From the NCBI RefSeq assembly GCF_002813635.1, contig NZ_CP016382.1, positions 1,488,001 through 1,552,000 on the forward strand: DNA of 64,000 nucleotides, written 5' to 3'. Origin of the DNA: Spiribacter roseus. GTDB lineage: Bacteria; Pseudomonadota; Gammaproteobacteria; Nitrococcales; Nitrococcaceae. The translations under genes and the position numbers were made by a program. Positions 9,598-19,476 of this stretch are shown piece after piece. Position 1 is the first letter of the stretch. Every line of letters begins with the position of its first letter. The notes below the pieces were generated by a model, which searched no databases, was not told where the DNA came from, and saw only the letters and a program-made list of their open reading frames with translations.

Positions 9598-12231
9598 ATG
9601 GACGGCAACGCCGAAGGCCTGACGATCCCCGCCCTCATCCGGGCGACACCGGGGACGGCACAACAGCCCGCGGTAATCGCCTACACCGCCACCGGGCCGG
9701 TATCCGTTGACTACGATCGCCTTCTGGCCATGGCTGAGGCCCATGCGCGGAGCCTGGGGGACGCCGGACTGGGCCGCGGCGACCGGGTTCTGATCCAGGC
9801 CCCCAACAGCATCGAGTGGATCGTCATCGCCCTCGCCACGCTGATCCACGGTGCGGTACTGGTGCCGGTGGATGCCCAGATGAGCCACGATGACCTGGCC
9901 CATGTGATCACCGACGCCGATCCCGCGCGGATCTACATCACCCGGGCCCTACGCCCCGCGCTGCCGGATTCCCCCACCGCCGCGCCCATCATCGAGCTCG
10001 ATTCGCTGGACCTGACGGTGCCCGATGATGCCCCGACGGCGCCGGCGCCGCGGGACGAGCCCGCCGCCGGGGATACCGCCACGCTGTTCTACACCTCGGG
10101 CACCACCGGGCCGCCGAAGGGGGTGCCGCTCACCCACGCCAACCTGGTCAGTAATGTCCGTGCCCTGCTTGAGGCCCGTATCGCCGGGTCGGCCGATCGG
10201 GTGCTGCTGCCCCTGCCCCTGCACCATGTCTATCCGTTCAGCGTGGGGCTGCTGACGGTGCTCGGCGTTGGCGCGACGCTGATCCTGCCACGATCCCTGG
10301 TGGGCCCGCGTATTGCCGAGGCGCTGCGGGCGGGCCGGGCGACCATCCTGCTGGGTGTGCCGCGGCTCTACGAAGCGCTGTGGAGTCGACTCGAGGAACG
10401 CCTCGGCGGTCGGCGGCCCTGGCGGCAGCGGCTCTTTCATGCCGCCGTCGGGTTGAGCGAGCGGCTCCAGTCACGGCTTGGCTGGCCGTTGGGGCGCTGG
10501 CTGTTCCGACCGGTGATGAAGCGTCTGGCGCCAGCATTACGCCTGGCCGTGAATGGCGGTGCGGCCCTCGATCCGGTCATCGCCCGACGCCTGCAGGGGC
10601 TGGGCTGGACCCTGGCGAGCGGCTATGGGCTGACCGAAACAGCGCCGATCCTGACCCTCAACGCCCCGGGAGAGGCGCGCCTCGAGACCGCCGGTCGGCC
10701 CCTGCCCGGCGTGTCACTGCGCATTGTCGACGGCGAGGTACGCGCCCGTGGCCCCAACGTCTTCGCCGGTTACTGGCATGGCGCCGTGAGCAATGCCGAG
10801 AGCTTTGACGCCGAGGGCTGGTTCCGCACCGGGGATGGCGGCCGGATTGACAGCGATGGCTACCTGCACCTCAGCGGGCGACTGTCGTCCACCCTGGTGC
10901 TGACGGGCGGCGAGAACATCGACCCCGAGCGCATCGAGCGGGTATTGAACGCACAACCAGCCATCCGCGAGGCGGGTGTGCTGACACACGACGGCCGGCT
11001 CGCCGCGGTGATCGTTGCCGCCGACACGGATGATCGCGAGGAGACACGGCAGGCACGGATCGATGCGGCGCTGCGGGCGGCCCGCACTGATCTGCCCGCC
11101 CATCATGCGATCGGCGAGGTCCGCCTGAGTGCCGATCCCCTGCCCCGGACCCGCCTCGGCAAGCTGCGCCGTCCCCACCTGGCGCGCCTTTTCGAGCGTC
11201 TCGGTGGCGATCAGCCAGAGATACGCCAGACGCCCATCGACACTGAGGCCATGGCACCCGAAGACCAGGCGCTGCTCGCCGATGAAGCCGCGCTGGCAAC
11301 CTGGCGATACCTGGCCGGCCGCTTCGCGAACCGGCGCCTGACCCCGGACAGCCGACTCCATCAGGATCTGGGACTCGACTCGCTGGGATGGATGGACCTG
11401 GGACTGGCGCTGCGTGATCAGGTCGGTATCGAACTCGATGATGCCGCGATTGGCCGGGTGGAAACCGTTCGCGACCTCCTCCAGGAAGTGATCCACGCCG
11501 ATCCAGCGGCACTCGCCGCCGAGGGACAGGCACCGGCAACCCTGACCAAGCAGCTGGCCGACCCCGAGGCGCTGCTCGATGAATCATCAACCCGCCTGCT
11601 CACACCCCGCGGTCCACTACGCTACGCCACGGCCCGGCTGGCCCTGGGCGCCTGCCGGCAGCTCAATCGACGCTTCGCCCGGATCGAGGTGGAAGGGGAA
11701 TGGCCGCAGGACGGCCCATTCCTGATCACCCCGCGGCATGTCAGCGCCTATGACCCCATCGCCCTCACCGAGAACCTGACCCGCCGGCAGATGGAGCCGT
11801 TGTTCTGGGCGGGGTGGACCGGGCTGCTGTTCTCATCGGCCCTGCGCCGCACTTTTAGCCATGTCGCCCGGATTCTGCCGATCGACCCCGGTGCGGCACC
11901 ACAGCGCAGCCTGGCCCTGGCGGCGGCGGCACTGCAACGCGGTCACTCCCTGGTGTGGTTCCCGGAAGGGCAACGCGGGACGGACGAAGCCCTGCAGCCC
12001 CTGCGGCCGGGCATCGGCCTGCTCTTGGCCGCGCATCCCGTCCCCGTCGTGCCCGTGTGGATTGAGGGGACGGAGACAGTGCTACCCGTCGGCCAGCTGA
12101 TCCCGAGTCACGGGGTGATTCGGATCCGGATCGGCGAGCCGCTCCATCCTGAGCAGTATGGCAGCGACAGCCGGGCGATCGTCGCGTCGGTCAGCGAAGC
12201 GCTGACGGCGCTCGGTGAGCAATCGCAATAG
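9598..12231 (+). CDS. Fused acyl-activating enzyme, acyl carrier protein and PlsC-type acyltransferase
   Basis: An 877-residue three-part protein. Residues 1-530 are an ANL adenylating enzyme with LFYTSGTTGPPKG at about 163-175, YGLTETAPIL near 345 and a C-terminal lobe ending in the catalytic-lysine region RTRLGKLRR. Residues about 555-645 are an acyl carrier domain with the phosphopantetheine serine at Ser595 in LGLDSLGW. Residues about 690-877 are an LPLAT acyltransferase with HX4D (His714, Asp719) and FPEGQRG near 789. By family logic it could activate a fatty acid, load it on its own carrier and pass it to a lysolipid. The order is the reverse of E. coli Aas, where the acyltransferase comes first. 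ATG at 9598 is chosen because it follows the HAD stop by one base. Confidence 0.9.
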   Translation: MDGNAEGLTIPALIRATPGTAQQPAVIAYTATGPVSVDYDRLLAMAEAHARSLGDAGLGRGDRVLIQAPNSIEWIVIALATLIHGAVLVPVDAQMSHDDLAHVITDADPARIYITRALRPALPDSPTAAPIIELDSLDLTVPDDAPTAPAPRDEPAAGDTATLFYTSGTTGPPKGVPLTHANLVSNVRALLEARIAGSADRVLLPLPLHHVYPFSVGLLTVLGVGATLILPRSLVGPRIAEALRAGRATILLGVPRLYEALWSRLEERLGGRRPWRQRLFHAAVGLSERLQSRLGWPLGRWLFRPVMKRLAPALRLAVNGGAALDPVIARRLQGLGWTLASGYGLTETAPILTLNAPGEARLETAGRPLPGVSLRIVDGEVRARGPNVFAGYWHGAVSNAESFDAEGWFRTGDGGRIDSDGYLHLSGRLSSTLVLTGGENIDPERIERVLNAQPAIREAGVLTHDGRLAAVIVAADTDDREETRQARIDAALRAARTDLPAHHAIGEVRLSADPLPRTRLGKLRRPHLARLFERLGGDQPEIRQTPIDTEAMAPEDQALLADEAALATWRYLAGRFANRRLTPDSRLHQDLGLDSLGWMDLGLALRDQVGIELDDAAIGRVETVRDLLQEVIHADPAALAAEGQAPATLTKQLADPEALLDESSTRLLTPRGPLRYATARLALGACRQLNRRFARIEVEGEWPQDGPFLITPRHVSAYDPIALTENLTRRQMEPLFWAGWTGLLFSSALRRTFSHVARILPIDPGAAPQRSLALAAAALQRGHSLVWFPEGQRGTDEALQPLRPGIGLLLAAHPVPVVPVWIEGTETVLPVGQLIPSHGVIRIRIGEPLHPEQYGSDSRAIVASVSEALTALGEQSQ

Positions 12232-12247
12232 CGATCCGCGAGACTGA

Positions 12248-12592
12248 TCACGCGTCTCCGGAACGCGCACCAGTGGGCGCTTCTGCCTCGTCGAGGGCCA
12301 AGGGCTGCTCATGCACGGGCCGCGTCTCCAGACGCACACCGAGCGCCCAAAGCACACGCGCAATCGTGTCGAAGCGCGGCTGGGCGCCAGGACGCAGCGC
12401 CTTGTACAGACTCTCGCGGCCGAGGCCACTCTGCTCAGCGATCTCGCTCATGCCGCGCGCCCGCGCGACGTGATTGATCGCCTCAAGCACCTCGTCGGTG
12501 TCGCCCTCAGCCAACGTCTGAGACAGATAATGCGCGATCACTGTCTCGTCATCGAGGAACTCCGCAGGATCGAACAGCCGTGTAGTGGTCAT
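12248..12592 (-). CDS. HigA-like antitoxin (putative addiction module antidote)
   Basis: A 114-residue protein with a conserved N-terminal TTRLFDPAEFLDDE stretch typical of COG3636 antidote proteins, then a helix-turn-helix (SEIAEQSGLGRESLYKAL, about residues 51-68) for operator binding and toxin neutralisation. It starts three bases after the toxin stop, in the toxin-first order usual for higBA. The C-terminal acidic tail is variable. It ends 16 bases from the convergent acyltransferase fusion gene. Confidence 0.85.
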   Translation of the reverse strand: MTTTRLFDPAEFLDDETVIAHYLSQTLAEGDTDEVLEAINHVARARGMSEIAEQSGLGRESLYKALRPGAQPRFDTIARVLWALGVRLETRPVHEQPLALDEAEAPTGARSGDA

Positions 12593-12595
12593 GGC

Positions 12596-12886
12596 TCAGA
12601 CCTCTCTAGCCAGTGCCTGCGCTTGTTCGATATCGCGTGACTGGCTGGACTTGTCGCCGGCGCACAGCAAGACAAAGACCGTTGCACCGCGCAATACATA
12701 ATAGACTCGATAGCCGGGCCCCGTCGGAATCCGCATCTCCCTAACACCACCACCGACTGGCTTTGTATCACCCGGATTGCCTTGCCCGATCCGCTCGACC
12801 CGGCGCAACACGGCGGCTTTCCCCTGCGGATCTCGAAGGCGCTTGAGCCAGTCGGCGAAGACTTCCGTTGTCCTCACCTCGATCAT
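12596..12886 (-). CDS. RelE/HigB-type toxin (addiction module killer)
   Basis: A 96-residue protein of the TIGR02683-like RelE/ParE superfamily, which usually cleaves mRNA on the ribosome. Visible family features are the N-terminal FADWLKRLRDP segment, the central GVREMRIPTGPGYRVYY strand pair with the basic and aromatic residues expected at the active face, and a C-terminal VFVLLCAGDKSSQ. It is the first gene of a two-gene operon and has a palindromic operator candidate just upstream. Confidence 0.87.
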   Translation of the reverse strand: MIEVRTTEVFADWLKRLRDPQGKAAVLRRVERIGQGNPGDTKPVGGGVREMRIPTGPGYRVYYVLRGATVFVLLCAGDKSSQSRDIEQAQALAREV

Positions 12887-12895
12887 AAACTGACA

Positions 12896-12911
12896 GTATC
12901 CAAAAGGATAC
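12896..12911. promoter_or_regulatory. Inverted repeat overlapping toxin-antitoxin promoter
   Basis: GTATCC-AAAA-GGATAC, two perfect six-base arms, lies ten bases upstream of the toxin ATG. On the minus strand a TTGCTC box lies about 17 bases before the right arm, so the repeat overlaps the likely -10 region. This is the normal place for autorepression by the antitoxin. Confidence 0.5.
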
Positions 12912-13038
12912 GGCTACACGAGCAATAGGACACACCCATCCTTCACCCATGCGAGCGAATTTGAGCGCAAATCAGAAGTCTGTTTCAGATTGAGTCGGGA
13001 ACCGAGTTTCGCGTTGTCGACTGCCACGTGCGGAAGAC

Positions 13039-13497
13039 TCAAAACGGGATGTCGTCGTCGAAATCATCCACCGGAGCGGTCTGTGGGGCCGGCTCCTGGC
13101 TTGCTGCGGGCGCGGACTGCTTCATGCCGCCGCCGGCACCACCGCCCATGCCGCCACCGCCGGCGCCATCGAGCATCTGCATGTCGTTGGCCACGATTTC
13201 CGTCGTGTACTTGTCCTGACCGTCCTGGCCCTGCCATTTGCGGGTCTGCAGGCGGCCCTCGATGAAGATCTTCGAGCCCTTTTTCAGGTACTCACCCGCG
13301 ATCTCGGCCAGGCGTCCGAAGAACACGATGCGATGCCACTCGGTTTTTTCCTGCTGCTCGCCGGTCTGGCGATCCTTCCACTGATCGGTGGTCGCCAGCC
13401 GTACATTGGTGATGGCGCTGCCGGCAGCTGAGTAGCGGACCTCGGGATCGGCGCCGAGATTACCGATGAGAATGACTTTGTTGACTCCACGCGCCAT
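13039..13497 (-). CDS. ssb: Single-stranded DNA-binding protein
   Basis: A 152-residue SSB with an N-terminal OB fold ([19 protein letters not shown]), a Gly-rich and Gln/Pro-rich linker from about residue 105, and the acidic C-terminal tip DFDDDIPF that recruits replication and repair partners. An upstream in-frame extension is ignored because GGAGG sits seven bases before ATG 13497. In many gammaproteobacteria ssb, a YajR-type transporter and uvrA are adjacent. Here sat/cysC separates ssb from the other two. Confidence 0.97.
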   Translation of the reverse strand: MARGVNKVILIGNLGADPEVRYSAAGSAITNVRLATTDQWKDRQTGEQQEKTEWHRIVFFGRLAEIAGEYLKKGSKIFIEGRLQTRKWQGQDGQDKYTTEIVANDMQMLDGAGGGGMGGGAGGGMKQSAPAASQEPAPQTAPVDDFDDDIPF

Positions 13498-13599
13498 GAC
13501 TGCCTCCGTTGACTGATGAAGCGGGCCCGGTTGGACGCCCGCCATGTGTCTCCACTCTACCCGTTCATGACGGCCAACCAAATGGCGACCGACAACCGG

Positions 13600-15324
13600 T
13601 CACTCCAGATCGATGAAACCCATCGCCTCGATCTTGAGCAGGACCTGCTGGGCGGCCTCCTCGACACTGCAGTCGGTGGTGTCGATCCGCAGCTCCGGCG
13701 TCTCGGGCGCTTCGTAGGGATCGTCAATGCCGGTAAAGCCGGTGATCCGGCCTGCCCGGGCCTGGGCATAGAGCCCCTTGCGATCGCGGCGCTCACACTC
13801 CTCGAGGGGCGTGGCGACGTGGATTTCAAGGAACCCGCCATTGGCCGACTCCACCATTTCCCGTACAGCATCGCGGGTGGCCGCATAGGGCGCGATGGGG
13901 GCGCAGATGGCGGCACCGCCATTGCGGGTGATCTCGCTGGCGACAAACCCGATCCGGCGGATGTTCAGGTCGCGGTGCGCCTTCGAGAACCCCAGTTCGC
14001 TGGACAGATGCTTGCGCACCCGGTCGCCGTCGAGCAGCGTCACCGGCCGTCCCCCACGCTCCATGAGCTTGACCATGACGGCATTGGCGATGGTCGACTT
14101 ACCCGACCCCGACAACCCGGTGAAGAACAGCGTAAAGCCCTGGCGGGCCCGGGGCGGATAGGTCTTGCGCAGCTCCTCGACCACCTCGGGATAGCCGAAC
14201 CAGTCCGGGATCTCCAGGCCCTCGCGCATGCGCCGACGGAACTCGGTCCCGGAGATGTTCATCACCGTTTCCGTCGCCTCGTCGACCTCGTCGATGGGGG
14301 CGTAGCCGGCACGCTCCTGCACATAGACCATCATCCGGAAAGGCACCATCTGGATACCCAGCTCGTCGGCGTGGCGGGTCACCATATCCTGGGCGTCGTA
14401 GGGGCCGTAGAGTTCCTCGCCGTTGCTGTCCTTGCCGGGGCCGGCATGATCGCGGCCGACGATCAGGTGGGTGCAGCCGTAGTTGCGGCGGATGATCGCG
14501 TGCCAGACCGCCTCGCGGGGGCCGCCCATGCGCATCGCGAGCGGCAGCAGCGACAGCGCGGTGGTCTGCTCGGGATATTTGTGCAGCACATGCTCATAGC
14601 AGCGCACCCGCGAGTAGTGATCGACATCACCGGGCTTGGTCATGCCCACCACCGGGTGGATCAGCAGATTGGCCTCGGCCTGGCGGGCGGCGAGGAAGGT
14701 CAGTTCGACATGGGCCCGGTGCATCGGGTTGCGGGTCTGAAAGGCGACGACGCGGCGCCAGCCATCGCGCCGGAAGCGCTCGCGCAGTTCGGCGGGGGTC
14801 AGGCGCAGATGCGTGAAATCGTAGTGCCCCGGCAGGTCCAGCGCCTCCACGCGGCCACCGACATACACCGGGTGACTGTGCTCGCGCAGCCAGTACACGG
14901 CCGGGTGGGCCGCATCGCGGCTCCCGAACACCTGCTCGGCCTCATGCTCGCGATCGGGGCGCCAGATGTCGTCGACGGTCAGGATCGCCAGAATGACCCC
15001 CTCGGGGTCGCGCAGGGCGACGCGCGCACCGGCGCCGAGGGTTTCGGCGAATGCCTCGCTGACATCCAGCGTGACTGGCATGGGCCAGAGGGTGCCATCG
15101 GCCAGGCGCATGTCATTGACCACGCCCTCATAGTCCGCCTGCCCCATGAAGCCCTCAAGCGGTGAGAACCCGCCATTGGCCAGGAGCTCAAGGTCACACA
15201 GCTGGCGATCGGTGAGATCCCAGCTGGGATAATCCGCGGCAGCGGCCCGGCGGGCCTGCGCGGTGGTGTCATCCAGTCTCAAGTCCTTGAGTGTGCCGCC
15301 GTAGGGCGGGATCAGGTCCGTCAT
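13600..15324 (-). CDS. Bifunctional sulfate adenylyltransferase / adenylylsulfate kinase
   Basis: A 574-residue fusion that makes APS from ATP and sulfate and phosphorylates it to PAPS. The N-terminal PUA-like and catalytic sulfurylase domains carry QTRNPMHRAH (196-205) and GRDH (290-293). The C-terminal APS kinase has Walker [10 protein letters not shown] (403-411) and LDGDRVRKHL. This homo-oligomeric ATP sulfurylase differs from the CysDN heterodimer. PAPS serves sulfate assimilation and sulfotransferases. It overlaps the MFS gene by four bases and lies 102 bases before ssb. Confidence 0.95.
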   Translation of the reverse strand: MTDLIPPYGGTLKDLRLDDTTAQARRAAAADYPSWDLTDRQLCDLELLANGGFSPLEGFMGQADYEGVVNDMRLADGTLWPMPVTLDVSEAFAETLGAGARVALRDPEGVILAILTVDDIWRPDREHEAEQVFGSRDAAHPAVYWLREHSHPVYVGGRVEALDLPGHYDFTHLRLTPAELRERFRRDGWRRVVAFQTRNPMHRAHVELTFLAARQAEANLLIHPVVGMTKPGDVDHYSRVRCYEHVLHKYPEQTTALSLLPLAMRMGGPREAVWHAIIRRNYGCTHLIVGRDHAGPGKDSNGEELYGPYDAQDMVTRHADELGIQMVPFRMMVYVQERAGYAPIDEVDEATETVMNISGTEFRRRMREGLEIPDWFGYPEVVEELRKTYPPRARQGFTLFFTGLSGSGKSTIANAVMVKLMERGGRPVTLLDGDRVRKHLSSELGFSKAHRDLNIRRIGFVASEITRNGGAAICAPIAPYAATRDAVREMVESANGGFLEIHVATPLEECERRDRKGLYAQARAGRITGFTGIDDPYEAPETPELRIDTTDCSVEEAAQQVLLKIEAMGFIDLE

Positions 15325-16559
15325 GTCGTCTCCGTTTCAGTGGTTGCGGCCTCGCGATACGACGCCGGTGCGCTCAGGCCAATGGCGGCCATCAGCCAGA
15401 CCCCGGCCGCCAGTGCGCAGAAAATGAATACCGCGGCAGTGCCATAGGCGCCCTGGATCGCGCCGCCGAGCACACCGCCAAGAAAGGCCCCCATGAACTG
15501 GGCCGTGGAGTACACCCCCAGCGCTGTGCCCCGCAGCCCCTCGGGGGCGAACCGGGTCAGCAGCGAGGGCAGGCTGGCCTCGAGGGTGTTGAAGCCCACA
15601 AAGAACAGCCACAACCCCAGCAGAAACGCCGGCAGGGAATGACTGAAACCGGCCAGCACCAGGTCGGCGACGATCACGATCACGGCGACCACCGCCAGCA
15701 GCCGATGCAGAATGCGGCGCCGCTCACCGATACTGATCATCGCGCCCATGCCCAGCACCGAGAGCAACAGCACCGGGATATACACCATCCAGTGGTCATC
15801 ACCGGCGATACCGAGGCGTGACTCGAGCACCACGGGCAGCACCACGAAACTGGCGGTAAGAATCAGATGCAGCACCAGCACACCCAGGTCGAGCCGCAGC
15901 AGGTCAGGGTTGCGCAACACCACGGGCAGACCGCCGGCGCGGGCATTGACCTCGGGCCGGAACGTGGCCTCACCGCCGGCGGGGACCAGTCCGTAGAGCA
16001 GCGCCACTGCCAGCAGCGCAAACCCGGCGGTAGCCCAGAACACCCCGCCAAGCCCCGCCTGACCGGCAATCGCCGGTCCCGCCACCAGGGCAATCATGAA
16101 GGCCGCGCCCACGCTGATACCGATCAGTGCCATGGCCTTGGTGCGCTGACGGTCGCGGGTCAGATCGGCGGCCAGTGCCATCACCGCCGCGGCAATCGCC
16201 CCACAACCCTGCAGCGCGCGGCCCAGGATGACCCCGTGAATGGTCTCGGCCTCGGCCGCCACCCCGCTGCCGACGGCGAAGATCAGCAACCCGAACACGA
16301 TGACCGGACGCCGTCCGATCCGGTCCGACAGCATGCCAAAGGGGATCTGGAGGATGGCCTGGGTGAGGCCGTAGGCACCAATGGCGAGGCCGATCAACGC
16401 CGGCGTCGCGCCGTCAAGCTGCGAGCCGTAGAGCGCGAACACCGGCAGGATCAGGAACAATCCCAGCATTCGCAGGCCGAAGATGGTGGCCAGCCCGGCG
16501 GTCGCCCGGCGTTCCGCGCCGTTCATCGCCCCGGCGCTGGATGGCTTTGTGCGGTGCAC
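15321..16559 (-). CDS. MFS transporter, YajR-like
   Basis: A 412-residue major facilitator protein with about 12 membrane segments. It strongly resembles E. coli YajR near the N-terminus (GERRAT-like start, RMLGLFLILPV, LIGLAIGAYGLTQA, PFGMLSDRIGRRP motif A). Unlike YajR it ends after the last membrane helix in a short Thr/Glu tail and lacks the C-terminal YAM domain. The substrate is unknown. An internal ATG 11 codons in (MNGAERRAT) may be the true start. It is divergent from uvrA. Confidence 0.88.
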   Translation of the reverse strand: MHRTKPSSAGAMNGAERRATAGLATIFGLRMLGLFLILPVFALYGSQLDGATPALIGLAIGAYGLTQAILQIPFGMLSDRIGRRPVIVFGLLIFAVGSGVAAEAETIHGVILGRALQGCGAIAAAVMALAADLTRDRQRTKAMALIGISVGAAFMIALVAGPAIAGQAGLGGVFWATAGFALLAVALLYGLVPAGGEATFRPEVNARAGGLPVVLRNPDLLRLDLGVLVLHLILTASFVVLPVVLESRLGIAGDDHWMVYIPVLLLSVLGMGAMISIGERRRILHRLLAVVAVIVIVADLVLAGFSHSLPAFLLGLWLFFVGFNTLEASLPSLLTRFAPEGLRGTALGVYSTAQFMGAFLGGVLGGAIQGAYGTAAVFIFCALAAGVWLMAAIGLSAPASYREAATTETETT

Positions 16560-16626
16560 GCTTTCCCCTGTCGGTCAGGTAAGTACTGGCGCGCTATACT
16601 ATCAAATTGTCTGATACAGGAAGCCC

Positions 16627-19476
16627 ATGGATTCGATCGTCATTGAGGGGGCCCGCACGCACAACCTGCGTGACCTTCACCTCAAGCTCCCGCGCGGCCA
16701 GCTGATCGTCATCACCGGTCTGTCCGGATCGGGCAAGTCATCGCTGGCGTTTGACACCCTCTACGCCGAGGGCCAACGCCGCTATGTCGAATCGCTGTCG
16801 GCCTATGCCCGGCAGTTTCTCTCGATGATGGACAAGCCCGACGTTGATCACATCGAGGGCCTGTCGCCGGCGATCGCCATCGAGCAGAAATCAACCTCGC
16901 ATAATCCGCGCTCGACGGTGGGGACCGCCACCGAGATCCACGACTACCTGCGTCTGCTGTTTGCCCGCGCCGGGACACCGCACTGCCCCACCCATGGGCA
17001 TGCCCTGCAGGCCCAGACGGTCAGCGAGATGGTCGACCAGATCCTCGCCCAGCCCGACGACCGCCGCTATATGCTGCTCGCACCCCGCATCCGGGGACGC
17101 CGCGGCGAGCATCGCGAGGTGTTCGCCGACCTTCGCAACCAGGGCTTTGTGCGCGCCCGGGTGGATGGTCAGGTGGTGGACCTGGATGAGGTGCCCGCGC
17201 TTGATCCTCAGGCGCCCCATCGCATCGATGTGGTGGTGGACCGGTTCCGGATCCGCCCGGATCTGGCGGTGCGACTGGCGGATTCCCTCGAGACCTGTCT
17301 GGCGCTGGGAGAGGACGTGGCCGAACTCGCCGATATGGACGATCCCGAGGCGCCGTCGATCGTGTTTTCGGCCCGCTATGCCTGTCCCGAGTGTGGTTAT
17401 GCCATTGCTGAGCTCGAACCCCGGCTTTTTTCGTTCAACAACCCCCAGGGGGCCTGCCCGAGCTGTGACGGTCTGGGGGTGGAGCAGTTCATCGATCCGG
17501 CCCGGGTGGTCGCCCACCCCGAACTGTCGCTGGCCGGCGGGGCCATTCGTGGCTGGGACCGACGTAATGCCTACTATGCCCAGATCCTCAATGATCTGGC
17601 CGCACACTACGGCTTTGACATCGACACGCCCTGGCAGGCCCTGCCCGCCGACCTCCACGACATTCTCCTGTACGGCAGTGGCGATACGCCGATCCGCTTC
17701 CACTATGCCGGCGCACGGCGCGGCAACGCTCAGGTCAGCGAGCACCCCTTCGAGGGCATCATTCACAACATGGCGCGGCGTTATCGCGAAACCGAATCCA
17801 CCGCCGTGCGCGATGAACTGGCCCGGTTCCTCACCCGCCGCACCTGCCCCGACTGCGGGGGCAGCCGCCTTAACGCCGCCGCCCGCCACGTCACCGTGGG
17901 CGGTCGGGACCTGGCCGGGATCAATGCCCTGTCCATCGCCGGCGCCGCCGAGGCAATGGCGGCCCTGGATCTGACCGGCGCGCGCGCTACCATCGCCGAG
18001 AGCATTCTGCGCGAGATCGGCCAGCGGCTGCGGTTTCTGATCAACGTCGGCCTCGACTACCTGAGCCTTGAGCGAAGCGCTGACACCCTGTCCGGCGGTG
18101 AAGCCCAGCGGATCCGCCTGGCCAGTCAGATCGGCGCCGGCCTGGTGGGGGTGATGTATGTGCTCGATGAACCGTCCATCGGGCTGCACCAGCGCGACAA
18201 CCATCGCCTGCTCGAGACACTCCGCCATCTGCGTGATCTCGACAATACCGTGATCGTGGTCGAGCACGATGAGGACGCCATTCGTGCCGCGGACCACATC
18301 ATCGATATGGGCCCGGGTGCCGGCCACGAGGGCGGCGCGGTCGTCGCCGCCGGCACGGCCACGGCACTGATGGCCTCCGACGGCTCGCTCACCGGCGACT
18401 ATCTGGCCGGGCGCCGGCACATCGCCGTACCGACGCAACGGACGGTGCCCGACCCAGCACGCATGATCCGCATCCGCGGCGCCCGCGGCCATAACCTGCA
18501 GGCGGTGGACGCGGATTTCCCCGCGGGGCTGATGGTCGGGGTCACCGGCGTTTCGGGCTCGGGCAAATCGACACTGGTCAACAGCACCCTCTACCCGGCC
18601 GCGGCCGCCGCACTCAATCGGGCCGACGCCACACCGGCACCCTGCGAGGCCATCGACGGGCTGGAGCATTTCGACAAGGTCGTGGAGATCGATCAGAGCC
18701 CGATCGGCCGGACACCGCGCTCCAATCCCGCCACCTATACCGGGCTTTTCACGCCCATGCGCGAGCTGTTCGCCGCCACTTCCGAGGCCCGCTCCCGCGG
18801 CTACGGTCCGGGCCGATTCAGCTTCAATGTCCGCGGCGGGCGCTGCGAGGCCTGCCAGGGGGATGGCGTGATCCGCGTCGCGATGCACTTCCTGCCGGAT
18901 GTCTATGTGCCCTGCGATACCTGCCGGGGGGCCCGCTATAACCGCGAGACCCTGGAGATACGCTATCGCGGCCATACCATCGCCGATGTGCTGGAAATGA
19001 GCGTCAGTGAGGCGCTGGAACTGTTCGCCAACATTCCGGCCCTCGCGCGCAAGCTGCGCACCCTCGAGGAGGTTGGGCTGGGTTACGTCAAGCTCGGGCA
19101 GAACGCGGTCACGCTATCGGGCGGCGAGGCCCAGCGCATCAAACTGGCCCGTGAACTTGCCCGGCAGAGCACCGGGCAGACGCTCTATATCCTCGACGAG
19201 CCCACCACGGGCCTGCACTTTCACGACATCGCGCAGTTGCTCGAGGTCCTGCATCGGCTGCGCGACGAGGGCAACACCCTGGTGGTCATCGAGCACAATC
19301 TCGACGTCATCAAGACCTGCGACTGGCTGCTGGATCTGGGGCCCGAGGGCGGAAGCGGTGGCGGTCGTATTGTCGCGACCGGGACGCCGGAGGCGGTCGC
19401 CGCCGAGCCGGCATCCCATACCGGCCGCTACCTGGCGGCGATGCTCGCCAACGGCATCACGGAAGCAGGTGCTTGA
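16627..19476 (+). CDS. uvrA: Excinuclease ABC subunit A
   Basis: Damage-sensing ATPase of nucleotide excision repair, 949 residues. Two ABC modules are seen: Walker [10 protein letters not shown] near residue 31 and GVSGSGKST near 643, each with an LSGGEAQRI signature. Zinc-binding cysteines appear in [10 protein letters not shown]...CPSC in the first module and CEACQGDG...CDTC in the second. A TATACT box (16595-16600) stands 27 bases before ATG, but its -35 is poor and no classic CTG-N10-CAG LexA site is seen. The 3' end overlaps convergent mdh by 20 bases. Confidence 0.98.
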   Translation: MDSIVIEGARTHNLRDLHLKLPRGQLIVITGLSGSGKSSLAFDTLYAEGQRRYVESLSAYARQFLSMMDKPDVDHIEGLSPAIAIEQKSTSHNPRSTVGTATEIHDYLRLLFARAGTPHCPTHGHALQAQTVSEMVDQILAQPDDRRYMLLAPRIRGRRGEHREVFADLRNQGFVRARVDGQVVDLDEVPALDPQAPHRIDVVVDRFRIRPDLAVRLADSLETCLALGEDVAELADMDDPEAPSIVFSARYACPECGYAIAELEPRLFSFNNPQGACPSCDGLGVEQFIDPARVVAHPELSLAGGAIRGWDRRNAYYAQILNDLAAHYGFDIDTPWQALPADLHDILLYGSGDTPIRFHYAGARRGNAQVSEHPFEGIIHNMARRYRETESTAVRDELARFLTRRTCPDCGGSRLNAAARHVTVGGRDLAGINALSIAGAAEAMAALDLTGARATIAESILREIGQRLRFLINVGLDYLSLERSADTLSGGEAQRIRLASQIGAGLVGVMYVLDEPSIGLHQRDNHRLLETLRHLRDLDNTVIVVEHDEDAIRAADHIIDMGPGAGHEGGAVVAAGTATALMASDGSLTGDYLAGRRHIAVPTQRTVPDPARMIRIRGARGHNLQAVDADFPAGLMVGVTGVSGSGKSTLVNSTLYPAAAAALNRADATPAPCEAIDGLEHFDKVVEIDQSPIGRTPRSNPATYTGLFTPMRELFAATSEARSRGYGPGRFSFNVRGGRCEACQGDGVIRVAMHFLPDVYVPCDTCRGARYNRETLEIRYRGHTIADVLEMSVSEALELFANIPALARKLRTLEEVGLGYVKLGQNAVTLSGGEAQRIKLARELARQSTGQTLYILDEPTTGLHFHDIAQLLEVLHRLRDEGNTLVVIEHNLDVIKTCDWLLDLGPEGGSGGGRIVATGTPEAVAAEPASHTGRYLAAMLANGITEAGA

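Noticed and set aside
16560-16626. LexA (SOS) box upstream of uvrA
   Set aside because: No CTG-N10-CAG pattern. CTG and CAG half-sites occur only with wrong spacing (CTGTCGGTCAG), so SOS control is not supported by the sequence.
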